64,000 bases of DNA from RFSX01 sp964591455 (GTDB lineage Bacteria > Bacteroidota > Bacteroidia > Chitinophagales > Saprospiraceae), in NCBI GenBank assembly GCA_964591455.1, contig CAZQDZ010000019.1, positions 16,334-80,333 of the forward strand, in the 5' to 3' direction. Below are positions 41,628 through 49,822 of this stretch, piece by piece. Within the stretch, counting starts at the first letter, position 1. Each line of letters opens with the position of its first letter. A model generated the notes under the pieces. It was not told the origin of the DNA. It made no database searches and worked only from the letters and a program-made list of their open reading frames with translations. Made by a program: the position numbers and the translations under genes.

Positions 41628-43367
41628 TTAATGCACTCCATGCATCAATTTTTTTAGAATTGGGTTCAATGCCATTACTAATAATCCAGCTGCAATAGGC
41701 ACTACGGTAAATATGCCAAAGAAGGTTGCCAAAGAGTACTGCTCAGTAATCTGGTCTATCATACCTCCAAGCGTATGTGCCAACTTATTACCTATAGCAA
41801 TTGCTAAATACCAGATGCCAAACATAAAGGCTATCATTCTAGTAGGTACTAATTTACTCAAGTAAGACAACCCTACTGGAGATAAGCATAGCTCGCCAAG
41901 GGTATGAAATAGATAAGCCCACACTAGCCACATCATACTCACTGAGGCCGTCTTAGCTCCTTGTGCTATAGACATAGATCCCATAACTAAGAAGGCGAAT
42001 CCTATACCTAATAAAATCAATCCAAATCCATATTTGAATGCAGCACTTGGGTTGTATTTGCTTTCCCACCACCTAGAAAACAATGGCGCGAACATGATAA
42101 TAAATAGTGAATTAAGGATAGCAAACCACGTTGCTGGCACCTCAGTTCCAGTTTGGCTAAACTCACTGTACAACTTATAACCAACTATCCCCCAGACAAT
42201 CACAAAACTGAAGGCGAGAATTATATTAGATAAACTTATCTTCGAAAACGTATTTCTAAAGAGACGTCCAAGGACCCAGGTTATAATTAAGAGAGGCACT
42301 ACAGTCACTAGTAGATCTATGACCTTAAACATAGTCGCTGAATCTCCTGTGAGTGCTCGTTGTGTGTAGTCAGCTGCGAAGATTGGCATGGTTCCCGCGG
42401 CTTGCTCAAAGGCTGCCCAGAAGAATACCGTAAAGAATGCAAAAATGGCAACTGCAATCAACTTATCCCTGACGATAGGTGTATATCTTGTAAATCGCAT
42501 AAGCAGCACTACAAAGAAAAATACGAGTGCAGTTAATATTGTCACATTAGCGGCTGTCCCATGAGTACCTCCCGGCAGCAACTCATGACCCCCTATTTCA
42601 TAGAGTGGATCATTAAATATCCAAATGATAGATAAGATTGCAAATATGGCAATCAAAATCTTATCTAAGACTGTAAATGGATTCAATTTATCTCCTTCAG
42701 GGACAATGATATCTTCTGCTTTCTTCGCCTTTGGCTTTGCGCCTATGTCGCCGAAAATCGGCTGCGCAAACCAGAATTGTAGCATGCCCAAAAACATGAA
42801 TATACCTGCCAAACCAAAGCCCCAACTCCAACTTACTTTTTCTCCAAGGTATCCACATAACATGATACCTAAAAAAGCACCTGCATTTACCCCCATATAG
42901 AATATCGTATAGGCGCCATCTTTTTTCTCAGGATGACCATCATATAACTTAGAAATGATAGATGTCATGTTAGGCTTGAAGAAGCCATTACCTAGTATCA
43001 ATAGAGCTATTCCAATATATAAAGTCATTGGTGTCTCCAAAGCCATAGACGCATGGCCTAAGGTCATCAAAAGGGCTCCAATTCCTACCGCATTCCTATA
43101 CCCTATTTTATTATCGGCCAACCAACCTCCGGCAATTGGAGTTAGATATACCGCCAAAGCATATGTGCCTAATAGTGATAAAGCTGCTGATCGCTCCCAT
43201 CCCCATCCTGGATTATCACCAGTAAGATCACCTATCAAGAAAATGACCAATAAGGCTCTCATTCCATAGTAGGAAAATCGCTCCCACATCTCTGTAAAAA
43301 AGAGTACAAATAATTGGGATGGATGTCCTAATACTTCTGGTTTTATTTCTATGTTATGTGAAGCCAT
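41628..43367 (-). CDS. POT-family proton-dependent peptide transporter, copy A
   Basis: A 579-residue major-facilitator transporter of the proton-coupled oligopeptide (POT/PTR2) family, with 12-14 membrane segments. The family ExxER motif appears as EMWERFSYYGMRALLVIF near residue 27-44, followed by GGWLADNKIGYRNAVGIG and the PTR2 signature FYMGVNAGAFLGIMLCGYLG near 150-170. It takes up di- and tripeptides with protons. It is longer than the neighbouring copy by ~115 residues, mostly through the central cytoplasmic loop (AKPKAKKAEDIIVPEGD) and two extra membrane segments. It is encoded 41 bp downstream of copy B. Confidence 0.93.
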   Translation of the reverse strand: MASHNIEIKPEVLGHPSQLFVLFFTEMWERFSYYGMRALLVIFLIGDLTGDNPGWGWERSAALSLLGTYALAVYLTPIAGGWLADNKIGYRNAVGIGALLMTLGHASMALETPMTLYIGIALLILGNGFFKPNMTSIISKLYDGHPEKKDGAYTIFYMGVNAGAFLGIMLCGYLGEKVSWSWGFGLAGIFMFLGMLQFWFAQPIFGDIGAKPKAKKAEDIIVPEGDKLNPFTVLDKILIAIFAILSIIWIFNDPLYEIGGHELLPGGTHGTAANVTILTALVFFFVVLLMRFTRYTPIVRDKLIAVAIFAFFTVFFWAAFEQAAGTMPIFAADYTQRALTGDSATMFKVIDLLVTVVPLLIITWVLGRLFRNTFSKISLSNIILAFSFVIVWGIVGYKLYSEFSQTGTEVPATWFAILNSLFIIMFAPLFSRWWESKYNPSAAFKYGFGLILLGIGFAFLVMGSMSIAQGAKTASVSMMWLVWAYLFHTLGELCLSPVGLSYLSKLVPTRMIAFMFGIWYLAIAIGNKLAHTLGGMIDQITEQYSLATFFGIFTVVPIAAGLLVMALNPILKKLMHGVH

Positions 43368-43408
43368 AATTGTTTAGTTTCAGTTATAAGTGGTCAGGTA
43401 ATATATAA

Positions 43409-44803
43409 TTATGCTAGCTCAAATCCTTCTGCCTCATCATTGTCATCGAGCACAATGTCTTCCGCACCATGTGTCAATCTTTTCAGAGGCTTCAACATAA
43501 GCAAGACAAGAATTCCGACAGCTACAGTTACTATAAATATTCCAGTAAAAACAGCTTTCTCTCCTGCGCCTTCTGCACTGGCGCCAATCAGCCCAGCAAC
43601 CTTATTTCCAAATCCAGTTGCAGCAAAATAAGCACCCATCATTAAAGATGCATACTTTACAGGTGCCAGTTTAGTGATAAATGACAAGGCTACTGGAGAG
43701 GCGCATAACTCACCTATTGTATGGAAAAGGTATGCCAACACTAACCAATACATCGCTGATGATCCTGTCGCTTCAAATTCTTGAGAAGCGAATCTCATAA
43801 ATAAGAATCCTATACCCATGATGATAGTGCCTATCGCCATCTTAAACAATGATGAGCCTTCTTTGCCTTTATTCTTCCAATTATACCAGAATGCAGCAAT
43901 GGCAGTCCCAAATAGTATTATAAATCCTGCATTGATAGATTGGAACCAAGAAGCAGGTACTTCAAATCCTCCAAGCATCCTGTCCGTTTTGTCATTAGCA
44001 TAGAGATTCATTAATCCTCCAGCTTGCTCAAAAGCACCCCAGAACACTATGATGATAAGGAAGGAAAGAAGCATCACGATCATCCTATCCTTTTCTACTC
44101 TATTAAGAGGTCTGTTGGCATGTTCATTATCAGGGCTTTCCTTCGAACCTATAAATTCTCCAACCCCATGTAGATATTTCTGACCCCACATATATACTAT
44201 CAGCCCTAGAGTCATGCCTATTCCAGCTAGCCCAAATCCATAATGCCAACCTATTTTCTCTCCGACGTATCCCACAATAAGGCTAGATAAGAATGCGCCA
44301 ATATTAATCCCTATATAGAATATAGTAAACCCTTTGTCTCGTCTATCATCTCCCTGCCTATATAGGCCACCTACCATTGTAGAAATATTCGGCTTAAGCA
44401 ACCCGACTCCCAAAATAATTAATCCCAATCCTGTGTAGAATGCCCAATCTTGGGTTACAGCTAGAACACTATGTCCCAAGACTAGAATTATACCACCCCA
44501 CAAAACAGCCTTTTTCTGCCCAATTAATTTATCCGCAATTAAACCACCAGGAATGGACATTACATATACCAACATTGTATATGTACCATACAATGATAAT
44601 GCCTCTGCACTTGTCCAACCCAATCCAGGATTTTGATCTAACGTCTTAGCTGTAATATACAGTACCAAAATAGCTCTCATCCCATAGTAAGAGAACCGTT
44701 CCCACATTTCAGTAAAGAACAAAACATATAATCCAACTGGGTGCCCAAACAACTGTGGTTGGTTGTCAAAATTTGAAGTGCCTTTATCTAGGGGTTGTGA
44801 CAT
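43409..44803 (-). CDS. POT-family proton-dependent peptide transporter, copy B
   Basis: A 464-residue POT/PTR2 transporter with ~12 membrane segments, EMWERFSYYGMRAILVLY near residue 32-49 (ExxER intact) and the signature IFYIGINIGAFLSSLIVGY near 155-173. It shares the layout of copy A but is shorter, lacking much of the central extension. The C-terminus is acidic (EDIVLDDNDEAEGFE). It is the upstream gene of the pair, so the two form a bicistronic unit with a 41-bp spacer. Divergence between the copies suggests different peptide preferences rather than a recent duplication. Confidence 0.93.
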   Translation of the reverse strand: MSQPLDKGTSNFDNQPQLFGHPVGLYVLFFTEMWERFSYYGMRAILVLYITAKTLDQNPGLGWTSAEALSLYGTYTMLVYVMSIPGGLIADKLIGQKKAVLWGGIILVLGHSVLAVTQDWAFYTGLGLIILGVGLLKPNISTMVGGLYRQGDDRRDKGFTIFYIGINIGAFLSSLIVGYVGEKIGWHYGFGLAGIGMTLGLIVYMWGQKYLHGVGEFIGSKESPDNEHANRPLNRVEKDRMIVMLLSFLIIIVFWGAFEQAGGLMNLYANDKTDRMLGGFEVPASWFQSINAGFIILFGTAIAAFWYNWKNKGKEGSSLFKMAIGTIIMGIGFLFMRFASQEFEATGSSAMYWLVLAYLFHTIGELCASPVALSFITKLAPVKYASLMMGAYFAATGFGNKVAGLIGASAEGAGEKAVFTGIFIVTVAVGILVLLMLKPLKRLTHGAEDIVLDDNDEAEGFELA

Positions 44804-45271
44804 ATTTTCTTGATTCGATTAGTCTTCTAAATTAGAGAAATCAATGAAACATTAGGTCTAATACAGAACTAATTTTAACATGTGTGGCAGCTATGACGGT
44901 AAATAGTGACGTGATTAGAGGTGAAGTGACAGAATACATAGTCGCTAGTTCGGATATAGTTGGTTTAATACATTCTAAAATCCTAGCCTTAGATAATACT
45001 TGTTTTACCCGAACCTTGTTTGCGACTATGTATTTCTGGCATTTATGAGACTTAAAGATTCTAATTTAGGGTATATTATTTTATTTAAAGATGGTATTTA
45101 TCATATGGCATAAAAATATATACCTAGAATATCCTTCTGAGCAAATTACTTTTTTAAATAATATCTAATGAGTAGCGTCATAATTGCGAAATTATCTACA
45201 ACATCCACCCAAATGGAAATCGATTAGATATAATCAAAAATCGACTCTTTTACATTATGTAAAATAAGTAC
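44804..45271. other. 468-bp noncoding region with inverted repeats
   Basis: No coding frame longer than ~25 codons and no tRNA fold. It contains the MITE-like inverted repeat at 44931-45036 and a 17-base near-palindrome TTTTACATTATGTAAAA at 45248-45264, just after the DUF3108 stop codon. Upstream promoter sequences for the POT pair presumably lie near 44810-44870. Confidence 0.5.
44931..45036. repeat. inverted repeat, MITE-like
   Basis: Arms AGAATACATAGTCGC (from 44931) and GCGACTATGTATTTCT (to 45037) pair over 12 perfect bases (ATACATAGTCGC, 44934-44945, and GCGACTATGTAT, 45022-45033), with further partial matches inside (GTTCGG and CCGAAC). The total span of ~105 bp with terminal inverted repeats suits a miniature transposable element or a long RNA hairpin. 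Only one copy is seen in the window. Confidence 0.5.
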
Positions 45272-46087
45272 TTATGGAGAGGTTGGAAGTGAACTATTAG
45301 AATACTTTGTGTGTGTGACGCCACTTAAAATTGCTTTGACAGATCCTATAGAGATGGGCGATTCTATCATCAAAGGGATGTGATTCCCATCTGTAGAAAC
45401 CCAAATGTCCATTATATCTCCTTTAGAAAAGACATAACCATCTATAAGTTCGGGTTGTAGATGATAGGCATTTACTTTACCTAGTCGCTTTATTTTCTTA
45501 CGTTTTATTCCATTGTATTGGACTTCAATCTCAAATAATTCTTTGTCAAAAAATATATCAACAGGTATCTGGTCGCCGTCTTTAAAATTCTCGTATCGCT
45601 GTTCTCTAATATTATAGATTGCAGATACCATATCATGCACCCTATTCTTAATCTCAAACTTGAACATTTTAGCAGACTGACGGGTCTTTCCAAAATACTC
45701 TACTAGAGTACCAGCTTTCTGATTAAAACGAATACTATCAAATCGTTCGTAATTCCCCTCTAATACATCACGTCTAAAGTTCATCGGATACATTGTAGCT
45801 TTGTCTACCTCGCTAGTATAATAGTCGCGGACTTTAAACATGCTATCATAGGATGAATAGCTTCTTCCTGTGACGTCAAACTCTATGTGGTTATCATGTT
45901 CTATTACTTCAAATATCACTTCGCCTGCTGGAATCCAAATCACACCCCAATTATAGTACACATCATACTTCAATATCTCTCCAGCTTGATATGGCAATGC
46001 AGACCAATCTTTAGGCTGGGACTGGGAAGTAGTACTCAAACCTACCCACAATATTCCAATACCAAATAGTATCCTAATTATATGCAT
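45272..46087 (-). CDS. DUF3108 family exported protein
   Basis: A 271-residue exported protein: a signal peptide (IIRILFGIGILWVGLSTTSQS) and a DUF3108 beta-barrel-like domain opening LPYQAGEILKYDVYYNWGVIWIPAGEVIFEV, with later DYYTSEVDKATMYPMNFRRD and GDIMDIWVSTDGNHIPLMIE. The fold resembles lipid-binding or LolB-like barrels, but no function is established. It begins six bases after the LPG-synthase-like gene, so both form an operon. Confidence 0.85.
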   Translation of the reverse strand: MHIIRILFGIGILWVGLSTTSQSQPKDWSALPYQAGEILKYDVYYNWGVIWIPAGEVIFEVIEHDNHIEFDVTGRSYSSYDSMFKVRDYYTSEVDKATMYPMNFRRDVLEGNYERFDSIRFNQKAGTLVEYFGKTRQSAKMFKFEIKNRVHDMVSAIYNIREQRYENFKDGDQIPVDIFFDKELFEIEVQYNGIKRKKIKRLGKVNAYHLQPELIDGYVFSKGDIMDIWVSTDGNHIPLMIESPISIGSVKAILSGVTHTKYSNSSLPTSP

Positions 46088-46093
46088 TTTAAT

Positions 46094-47059
46094 TTAATTC
46101 TCTTCTTTCCTAAGTAGTAACACTAATCCGCATAACGCTGGCAGAAGGAGGTTTATTACCCAAAGTAAAAGGGAAGCTAGGATTACTTCCAAATTTTCAT
46201 ACCCCAAAAGTGAAAAAATAGCAGCGGCAGCTCCTGTCCGAGCAAAAACTTTAGCCACAGCAGGGACCGGTACTAAAGATTGTACTAAAAAAACAAGACT
46301 GATGCCAGAGACTATAGTTAATAAAGATTGGTCAAAGTCAAAAATTAACAACATCAAAGCATACTGAGATAAGTACACGAGATAACGAGTTATGGCATAA
46401 CTTAAAATTTGTACTTGATGGTTTATGTTAACTGAAATATTATCAGTGAGGGTTTGTATTGACATCCCTATTTTGTCTCTGCAGAATTCTATGATTCTAT
46501 TTATCCATGGAAGGACAAGGTCTATTCTGAGGTAAATTAAAATAATAAGGACCAGTACGATTGCACTTAATACCAATATCAATTTGGGGTCTATTCCTAA
46601 AAAGCTAAACTCCTGGATTGTACCTATCCAGAGTAACGAAAGGATGCCAGCTGAGAAGGTAATCGTTGACTGTGCCAAGCTGCATCTAAGGGTCGCTAAT
46701 CCAGACCACACGCGTTGGTCACTAGGTATATAGAGCATTCTTCCAGCATACTCACCCAATCGCGCTGGGGTGATAAGACCTATTGTCACACCAGATAGGA
46801 TTGACTTTAAACTGCTCTTCAGTCCTATCGGGAATGGCTGCATGGCTATCTTCCACTTCATAGCTTCTAATCCCCAATTCAATGGCGTCATACAGATAAT
46901 AGCACCTAGTATGGCCAACTTACTTAGACTCCAGGTAAAAGAATGAACTAAATATAGAAGGTCATTTTGCCAAAATAGGAGCCACAATGTATAAGCCACA
47001 AGCACTGTAGTAATTAGTGCTTTGAGAAAGTAGGCTGATGATTTATGTGAATAAGTCAC
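46094..47059 (-). CDS. lysylphosphatidylglycerol synthase-like membrane protein (UPF0104)
   Basis: A 321-residue membrane protein with seven to eight hydrophobic segments, matching the transmembrane flippase-like domain of the LPG synthase/UPF0104 group. Key stretches are NWGLEAMKWKIAMQPFPIG near residue 62-80 and SGVTIGLITPARLGEYAGR near residue 90-108. The catalytic aminoacyl-transfer domain of MprF is absent, so it is not a lysyl transferase by itself; related proteins are proposed to move lipids across the membrane. It is the first gene of an operon with DUF3108 and is divergent from ruvC. Confidence 0.85.
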   Translation of the reverse strand: MTYSHKSSAYFLKALITTVLVAYTLWLLFWQNDLLYLVHSFTWSLSKLAILGAIICMTPLNWGLEAMKWKIAMQPFPIGLKSSLKSILSGVTIGLITPARLGEYAGRMLYIPSDQRVWSGLATLRCSLAQSTITFSAGILSLLWIGTIQEFSFLGIDPKLILVLSAIVLVLIILIYLRIDLVLPWINRIIEFCRDKIGMSIQTLTDNISVNINHQVQILSYAITRYLVYLSQYALMLLIFDFDQSLLTIVSGISLVFLVQSLVPVPAVAKVFARTGAAAAIFSLLGYENLEVILASLLLWVINLLLPALCGLVLLLRKEEN

Positions 47060-47153
47060 TGAATCAAAAATAGAGACATCGATGTAATTATAAAATAATG
47101 TCTGAGCAACATATCATAATAATTCTTAATTTGATGGTCTAAAGAATACATCA

Positions 47154-47708
47154 ATTAAACTTTCAAAAATTATCGGTGTAGATCCAGGTACGAATATTCT
47201 TGGGTATGCAATATTAGACTTAACCCTTGGTCAGCCAAGGGTGCAGGATATTGGCACCTTAAAACTGACTCATTTACCTGATCACCAGACCAAGCTCAAA
47301 GAAATTTTTCTTCAGCTACAAGAGATTATAGAAACATATCTTCCCAGCACAATGGCTATAGAATCTCCATTCTTTGGAAAAAATGTGCAGTCTATGCTTA
47401 AGTTGGGTAGAGCACAAGGAGTTGCAATGGCTGCAGCGATGACGATGGGATTAGATATAACTGAATACTCTCCTAAGAAGATAAAACAATCAATTACTGG
47501 CAACGGAAATGCCTCCAAAGAGCAGCTCGCCGCTATGCTCAAGAATATGCTGGACTTTACAGTAAAGGAACACTACTTGGATGCGACAGATGCTCTGGGG
47601 GTAGCGCTTTGCCATTACCATCAAATGTCAAATGGTATTAAGATACCGAAAACAAAAAACTGGAAAAGTTTCATAAAGGAAAACCCAGGAAGAGTAAAAG
47701 GAGTTTAG
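47154..47708 (+). CDS. ruvC: crossover junction endodeoxyribonuclease RuvC, apparent AUU start
   Basis: Resolves Holliday junctions together with RuvAB. The frame carries all four catalytic acids: D10 in IIGVDPGTNILGYA, E in AIESPFFGKN, and the paired aspartates in LDATDALGVALCHYH. The only standard start in frame (GTG at 47241) lies after the first catalytic aspartate and would destroy the enzyme. Upstream to the in-frame stop at 47127 there is no ATG, GTG, TTG or CTG. The ATT at 47154 gives (M)KLSKIIGVDPG, the expected RuvC N-terminus, and a 184-residue protein of normal size. So either initiation is at AUU or one base has changed from ATG. It is convergent with the HIT gene (4-bp overlap). 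Confidence 0.85.
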   Translation: MKLSKIIGVDPGTNILGYAILDLTLGQPRVQDIGTLKLTHLPDHQTKLKEIFLQLQEIIETYLPSTMAIESPFFGKNVQSMLKLGRAQGVAMAAAMTMGLDITEYSPKKIKQSITGNGNASKEQLAAMLKNMLDFTVKEHYLDATDALGVALCHYHQMSNGIKIPKTKNWKSFIKENPGRVKGV

Positions 47709-48109
47709 TTCTTTAATTCAAAGTTGGCGGCAATACTCTCAGCTATTGCTTTCATCTCATCTGAAGCTATTGATAGTTTAGCCCTGGTTATATCCATTTC
47801 TGATTCCTTATTGAATGGAATCAAATGAATATGTGCATGCGGCACTTCGGTGCCTATGACCATTACACCTACTCTTTTGCAATCAATACTTGCATCTATG
47901 GCCTTAGCCACTCGCTTAGAAAATATATGTAACTGACTAGTAGTGGCATCATCCAAGTCAAAAATATTATCCACCTCTACTTTTGGCACAATCAGTGTGT
48001 GGCCTTTAACGAGTGGATTGATGTCGAGAAAAGCATAACAAAATTCACTCTCTGCTATTTTATAGCTTGGAATCTCACCCGCAATAATTCTACTGAATAT
48101 ACTTGGCAT
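47705..48109 (-). CDS. HIT family nucleotide-binding protein
   Basis: A 134-residue histidine-triad protein, a purine nucleoside phosphoramidase or Ap4A-type hydrolase. It opens with IFSRIIAGEIPSYKIAESE, has FLDINPLVKGHTLIVPK near residue 28-44, and the triad HAHIH in VPHAHIHLIPF near residue 98. Two bases separate its start from the end of greA upstream on the same strand, so it is the second gene of a greA operon. It overlaps ruvC at the 3' end by four bases. Confidence 0.94.
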   Translation of the reverse strand: MPSIFSRIIAGEIPSYKIAESEFCYAFLDINPLVKGHTLIVPKVEVDNIFDLDDATTSQLHIFSKRVAKAIDASIDCKRVGVMVIGTEVPHAHIHLIPFNKESEMDITRAKLSIASDEMKAIAESIAANFELKN

Positions 48110-48111
48110 AT

Positions 48112-48585
48112 TTATTTGATAAATATCTCCAGTATTTCGAATTCAATCTGACCACCAGGAGTCATTATTGCAGCAGATTCGCCCACCTTTTTTCCTAAGA
48201 GTCCTTGACCTATAGGAGATTCTACAGAAATCATCTTGCTCTTTAAGTCTGCTTCAGCTTTGGACACCAGTTTGTATGTAATTTCCTTATTCACCTTTTT
48301 ATTAAGCAACTTCACCGAACTAAGTATGGTAACTTTAGATGTGTCTAGTTGGCTTTCGTCCAGTATTCTGGCATTGGCCATTATCTTATCCATCTCACTT
48401 ATCTTGGCTTCTAACATTCCTTGCGCATCCTTAGCAGCATCATATTCCGCATTCTCAGACAAATCGCCTTTTTCTCTAGCCTCTGCTATCGCCTTTGCCG
48501 CCTCCGCTCGTCCATTGCTCTTAAGCTCCGTGAGTTTTTTCTTCAATTTATCATATCCCTCTTTGGTCATGTAGTTGTATGCCAT
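48112..48585 (-). CDS. greA: transcription elongation factor GreA
   Basis: Restarts backtracked RNA polymerase by stimulating transcript cleavage. The 157-residue protein has the N-terminal coiled-coil hairpin (~1-75; YDKLKKKLTELKSNGRAEAA) with the acidic tip DLSENAEYDAAKD, which holds the catalytic acids, and the C-terminal FKBP-like domain (SPIGQGLLGKKVGES). All features are complete. It lies after the terminator that follows the PorV-like gene, and it leads into the HIT gene two bases downstream. Confidence 0.96.
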   Translation of the reverse strand: MAYNYMTKEGYDKLKKKLTELKSNGRAEAAKAIAEAREKGDLSENAEYDAAKDAQGMLEAKISEMDKIMANARILDESQLDTSKVTILSSVKLLNKKVNKEITYKLVSKAEADLKSKMISVESPIGQGLLGKKVGESAAIMTPGGQIEFEILEIFIK

Positions 48586-48627
48586 TGGTATTAGATTTTA
48601 AAATGAAAAATGATTTGTGTATCAAGC

Positions 48628-48657
48628 AAAAAACGTCTCCATCAGTGATGGAGACGT
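48628..48657 (-). terminator. terminator of the receptor/giant/PorV operon
   Basis: On the minus strand ACGTCTCCATC, a three-base loop, GATGGAGACGT, then TTTTTT. It lies 45 bp after the PorV-like stop codon and separates that operon from greA. Confidence 0.88.
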
Positions 48658-48702
48658 CGTATATCTAGGTCAAAGTTACTACTTTATCTAAAAAGTCTAA
48701 TT

Positions 48703-49782
48703 CTAGAAGGCTAGTCTAATAGAAAAATTATGTGTTCCTTGAAACGGTGTCGTTGCTCTGTACGCATAATCAAGTCCTATTTTGCTATCGCTCCCTTTAG
48801 CAAAAGGTAGTACCACTGAGGCTCCTCCTGCAAAACCAGTATAGATATCCTCCTCATTTAACTGGACTTCACCAATCGGTTGTCTATATCCCGCACGAAC
48901 AGTAAACTTATCAGCAAACATAACTTCTACACCACCACCAATTCTATCTCTCGAGAATGCATTTGACGTAAAGTTACCTACTGCTCTGACTACAAGATTT
49001 TGGTTTCCGATACCAGGTCCTGCATCTTCGCTTGTTCTCAAGACATAGAAATCATAACTCAGCCCAATATTAAGCACTGATGGCAATTCGAAATCTTCAG
49101 ATCGCTGAGATCCTGTCAACTCTACACCACCTTCTGAAGTAAATGTTGTAGCGAGTCCTTGTCCATTGAACTGCATCGTAGAACCTACATTTCTTAAAGA
49201 GATTCCAAGTCTAAAGTTATCTTCTGGACCTGTGACATATTGGACACCTGCGTCGATTCCAAATCCAAAAGCGCTTACATCAGCCGTACTTTCAGATATC
49301 AGTCTTACTAATAATCCCACTGATATTTTATTATCATAGACATAAGAATAACCCACTCCAAGATTAAAAAACTGTGGTGAAAACGTACCTCCAGTCCCTT
49401 CAGGATCAAATGTCGTTGTCACAGGAATATCTCCAAAGTTCATAGCGACTAGTGAAATACCGAATGCACCTGACTCGCCTACTTTGTTAGCAAAACCTAA
49501 AGCATTCATGCTCACCTCAGAGCCAGAAAACAATCTTGTGTTAGCAACTACTAACTCTCTAGTGCTTATTCTGGCAAGTCCAGCTATGTTTAATCTCATC
49601 GCTTCTACTCCCATAATGGAAGCCGTGTTGGTGCTATGAAGACCGGCACTTCTTGCCCAAGGATTTAGTAAAAGCTCTGCTGCACCGGCCTCACCCTGAC
49701 GGTCAGGATTACCTGCTTGTAGTGTTACAGCACCTATAAGCAAGGCGTATACAACAGATTGGAAAATATATTTGAGTTTCAT
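48703..49782 (-). CDS. PorV/PorQ-family outer-membrane beta-barrel protein
   Basis: A 359-residue outer-membrane protein with a signal peptide (YALLIGAVTLQAG) and a FadL/PorV-like barrel. The N-terminal PorV segment is clear: GAAELLLNPWARSAGLHSTN followed by EAMRLNIAGLA (the usual NPAGLA variant). Amphipathic strands alternate to the last residues, FSIRLAF, a typical barrel end for BAM. In T9SS, PorV shuttles cargo to the attachment complex, and PorV/PorQ-family paralogues often sit beside their cargo. It is the third gene of an operon with the giant secreted protein and the TonB-dependent receptor. Confidence 0.87.
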   Translation of the reverse strand: MKLKYIFQSVVYALLIGAVTLQAGNPDRQGEAGAAELLLNPWARSAGLHSTNTASIMGVEAMRLNIAGLARISTRELVVANTRLFSGSEVSMNALGFANKVGESGAFGISLVAMNFGDIPVTTTFDPEGTGGTFSPQFFNLGVGYSYVYDNKISVGLLVRLISESTADVSAFGFGIDAGVQYVTGPEDNFRLGISLRNVGSTMQFNGQGLATTFTSEGGVELTGSQRSEDFELPSVLNIGLSYDFYVLRTSEDAGPGIGNQNLVVRAVGNFTSNAFSRDRIGGGVEVMFADKFTVRAGYRQPIGEVQLNEEDIYTGFAGGASVVLPFAKGSDSKIGLDYAYRATTPFQGTHNFSIRLAF

Positions 49783-49822
49783 AGTTCTTTCTTTTTAAAA
49801 ATACTTGTTAGCGATATTCTCA

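Noticed and set aside
44990..45040. A T-loop-like GGTTCGGGT on the minus strand, suggesting a tRNA
   Set aside because: No acceptor stem, anticodon arm or D arm can be drawn around it; it belongs to the inverted repeat.
45248..45264. TTTTACATTATGTAAAA palindrome as an operator or terminator
   Set aside because: It follows the DUF3108 stop with no T run and lies far from any promoter; a chance AT-rich palindrome cannot be excluded.
47241..47708. ruvC beginning at the GTG at 47241
   Set aside because: This would delete the catalytic aspartate and the first strand, although that sequence is present in frame upstream.
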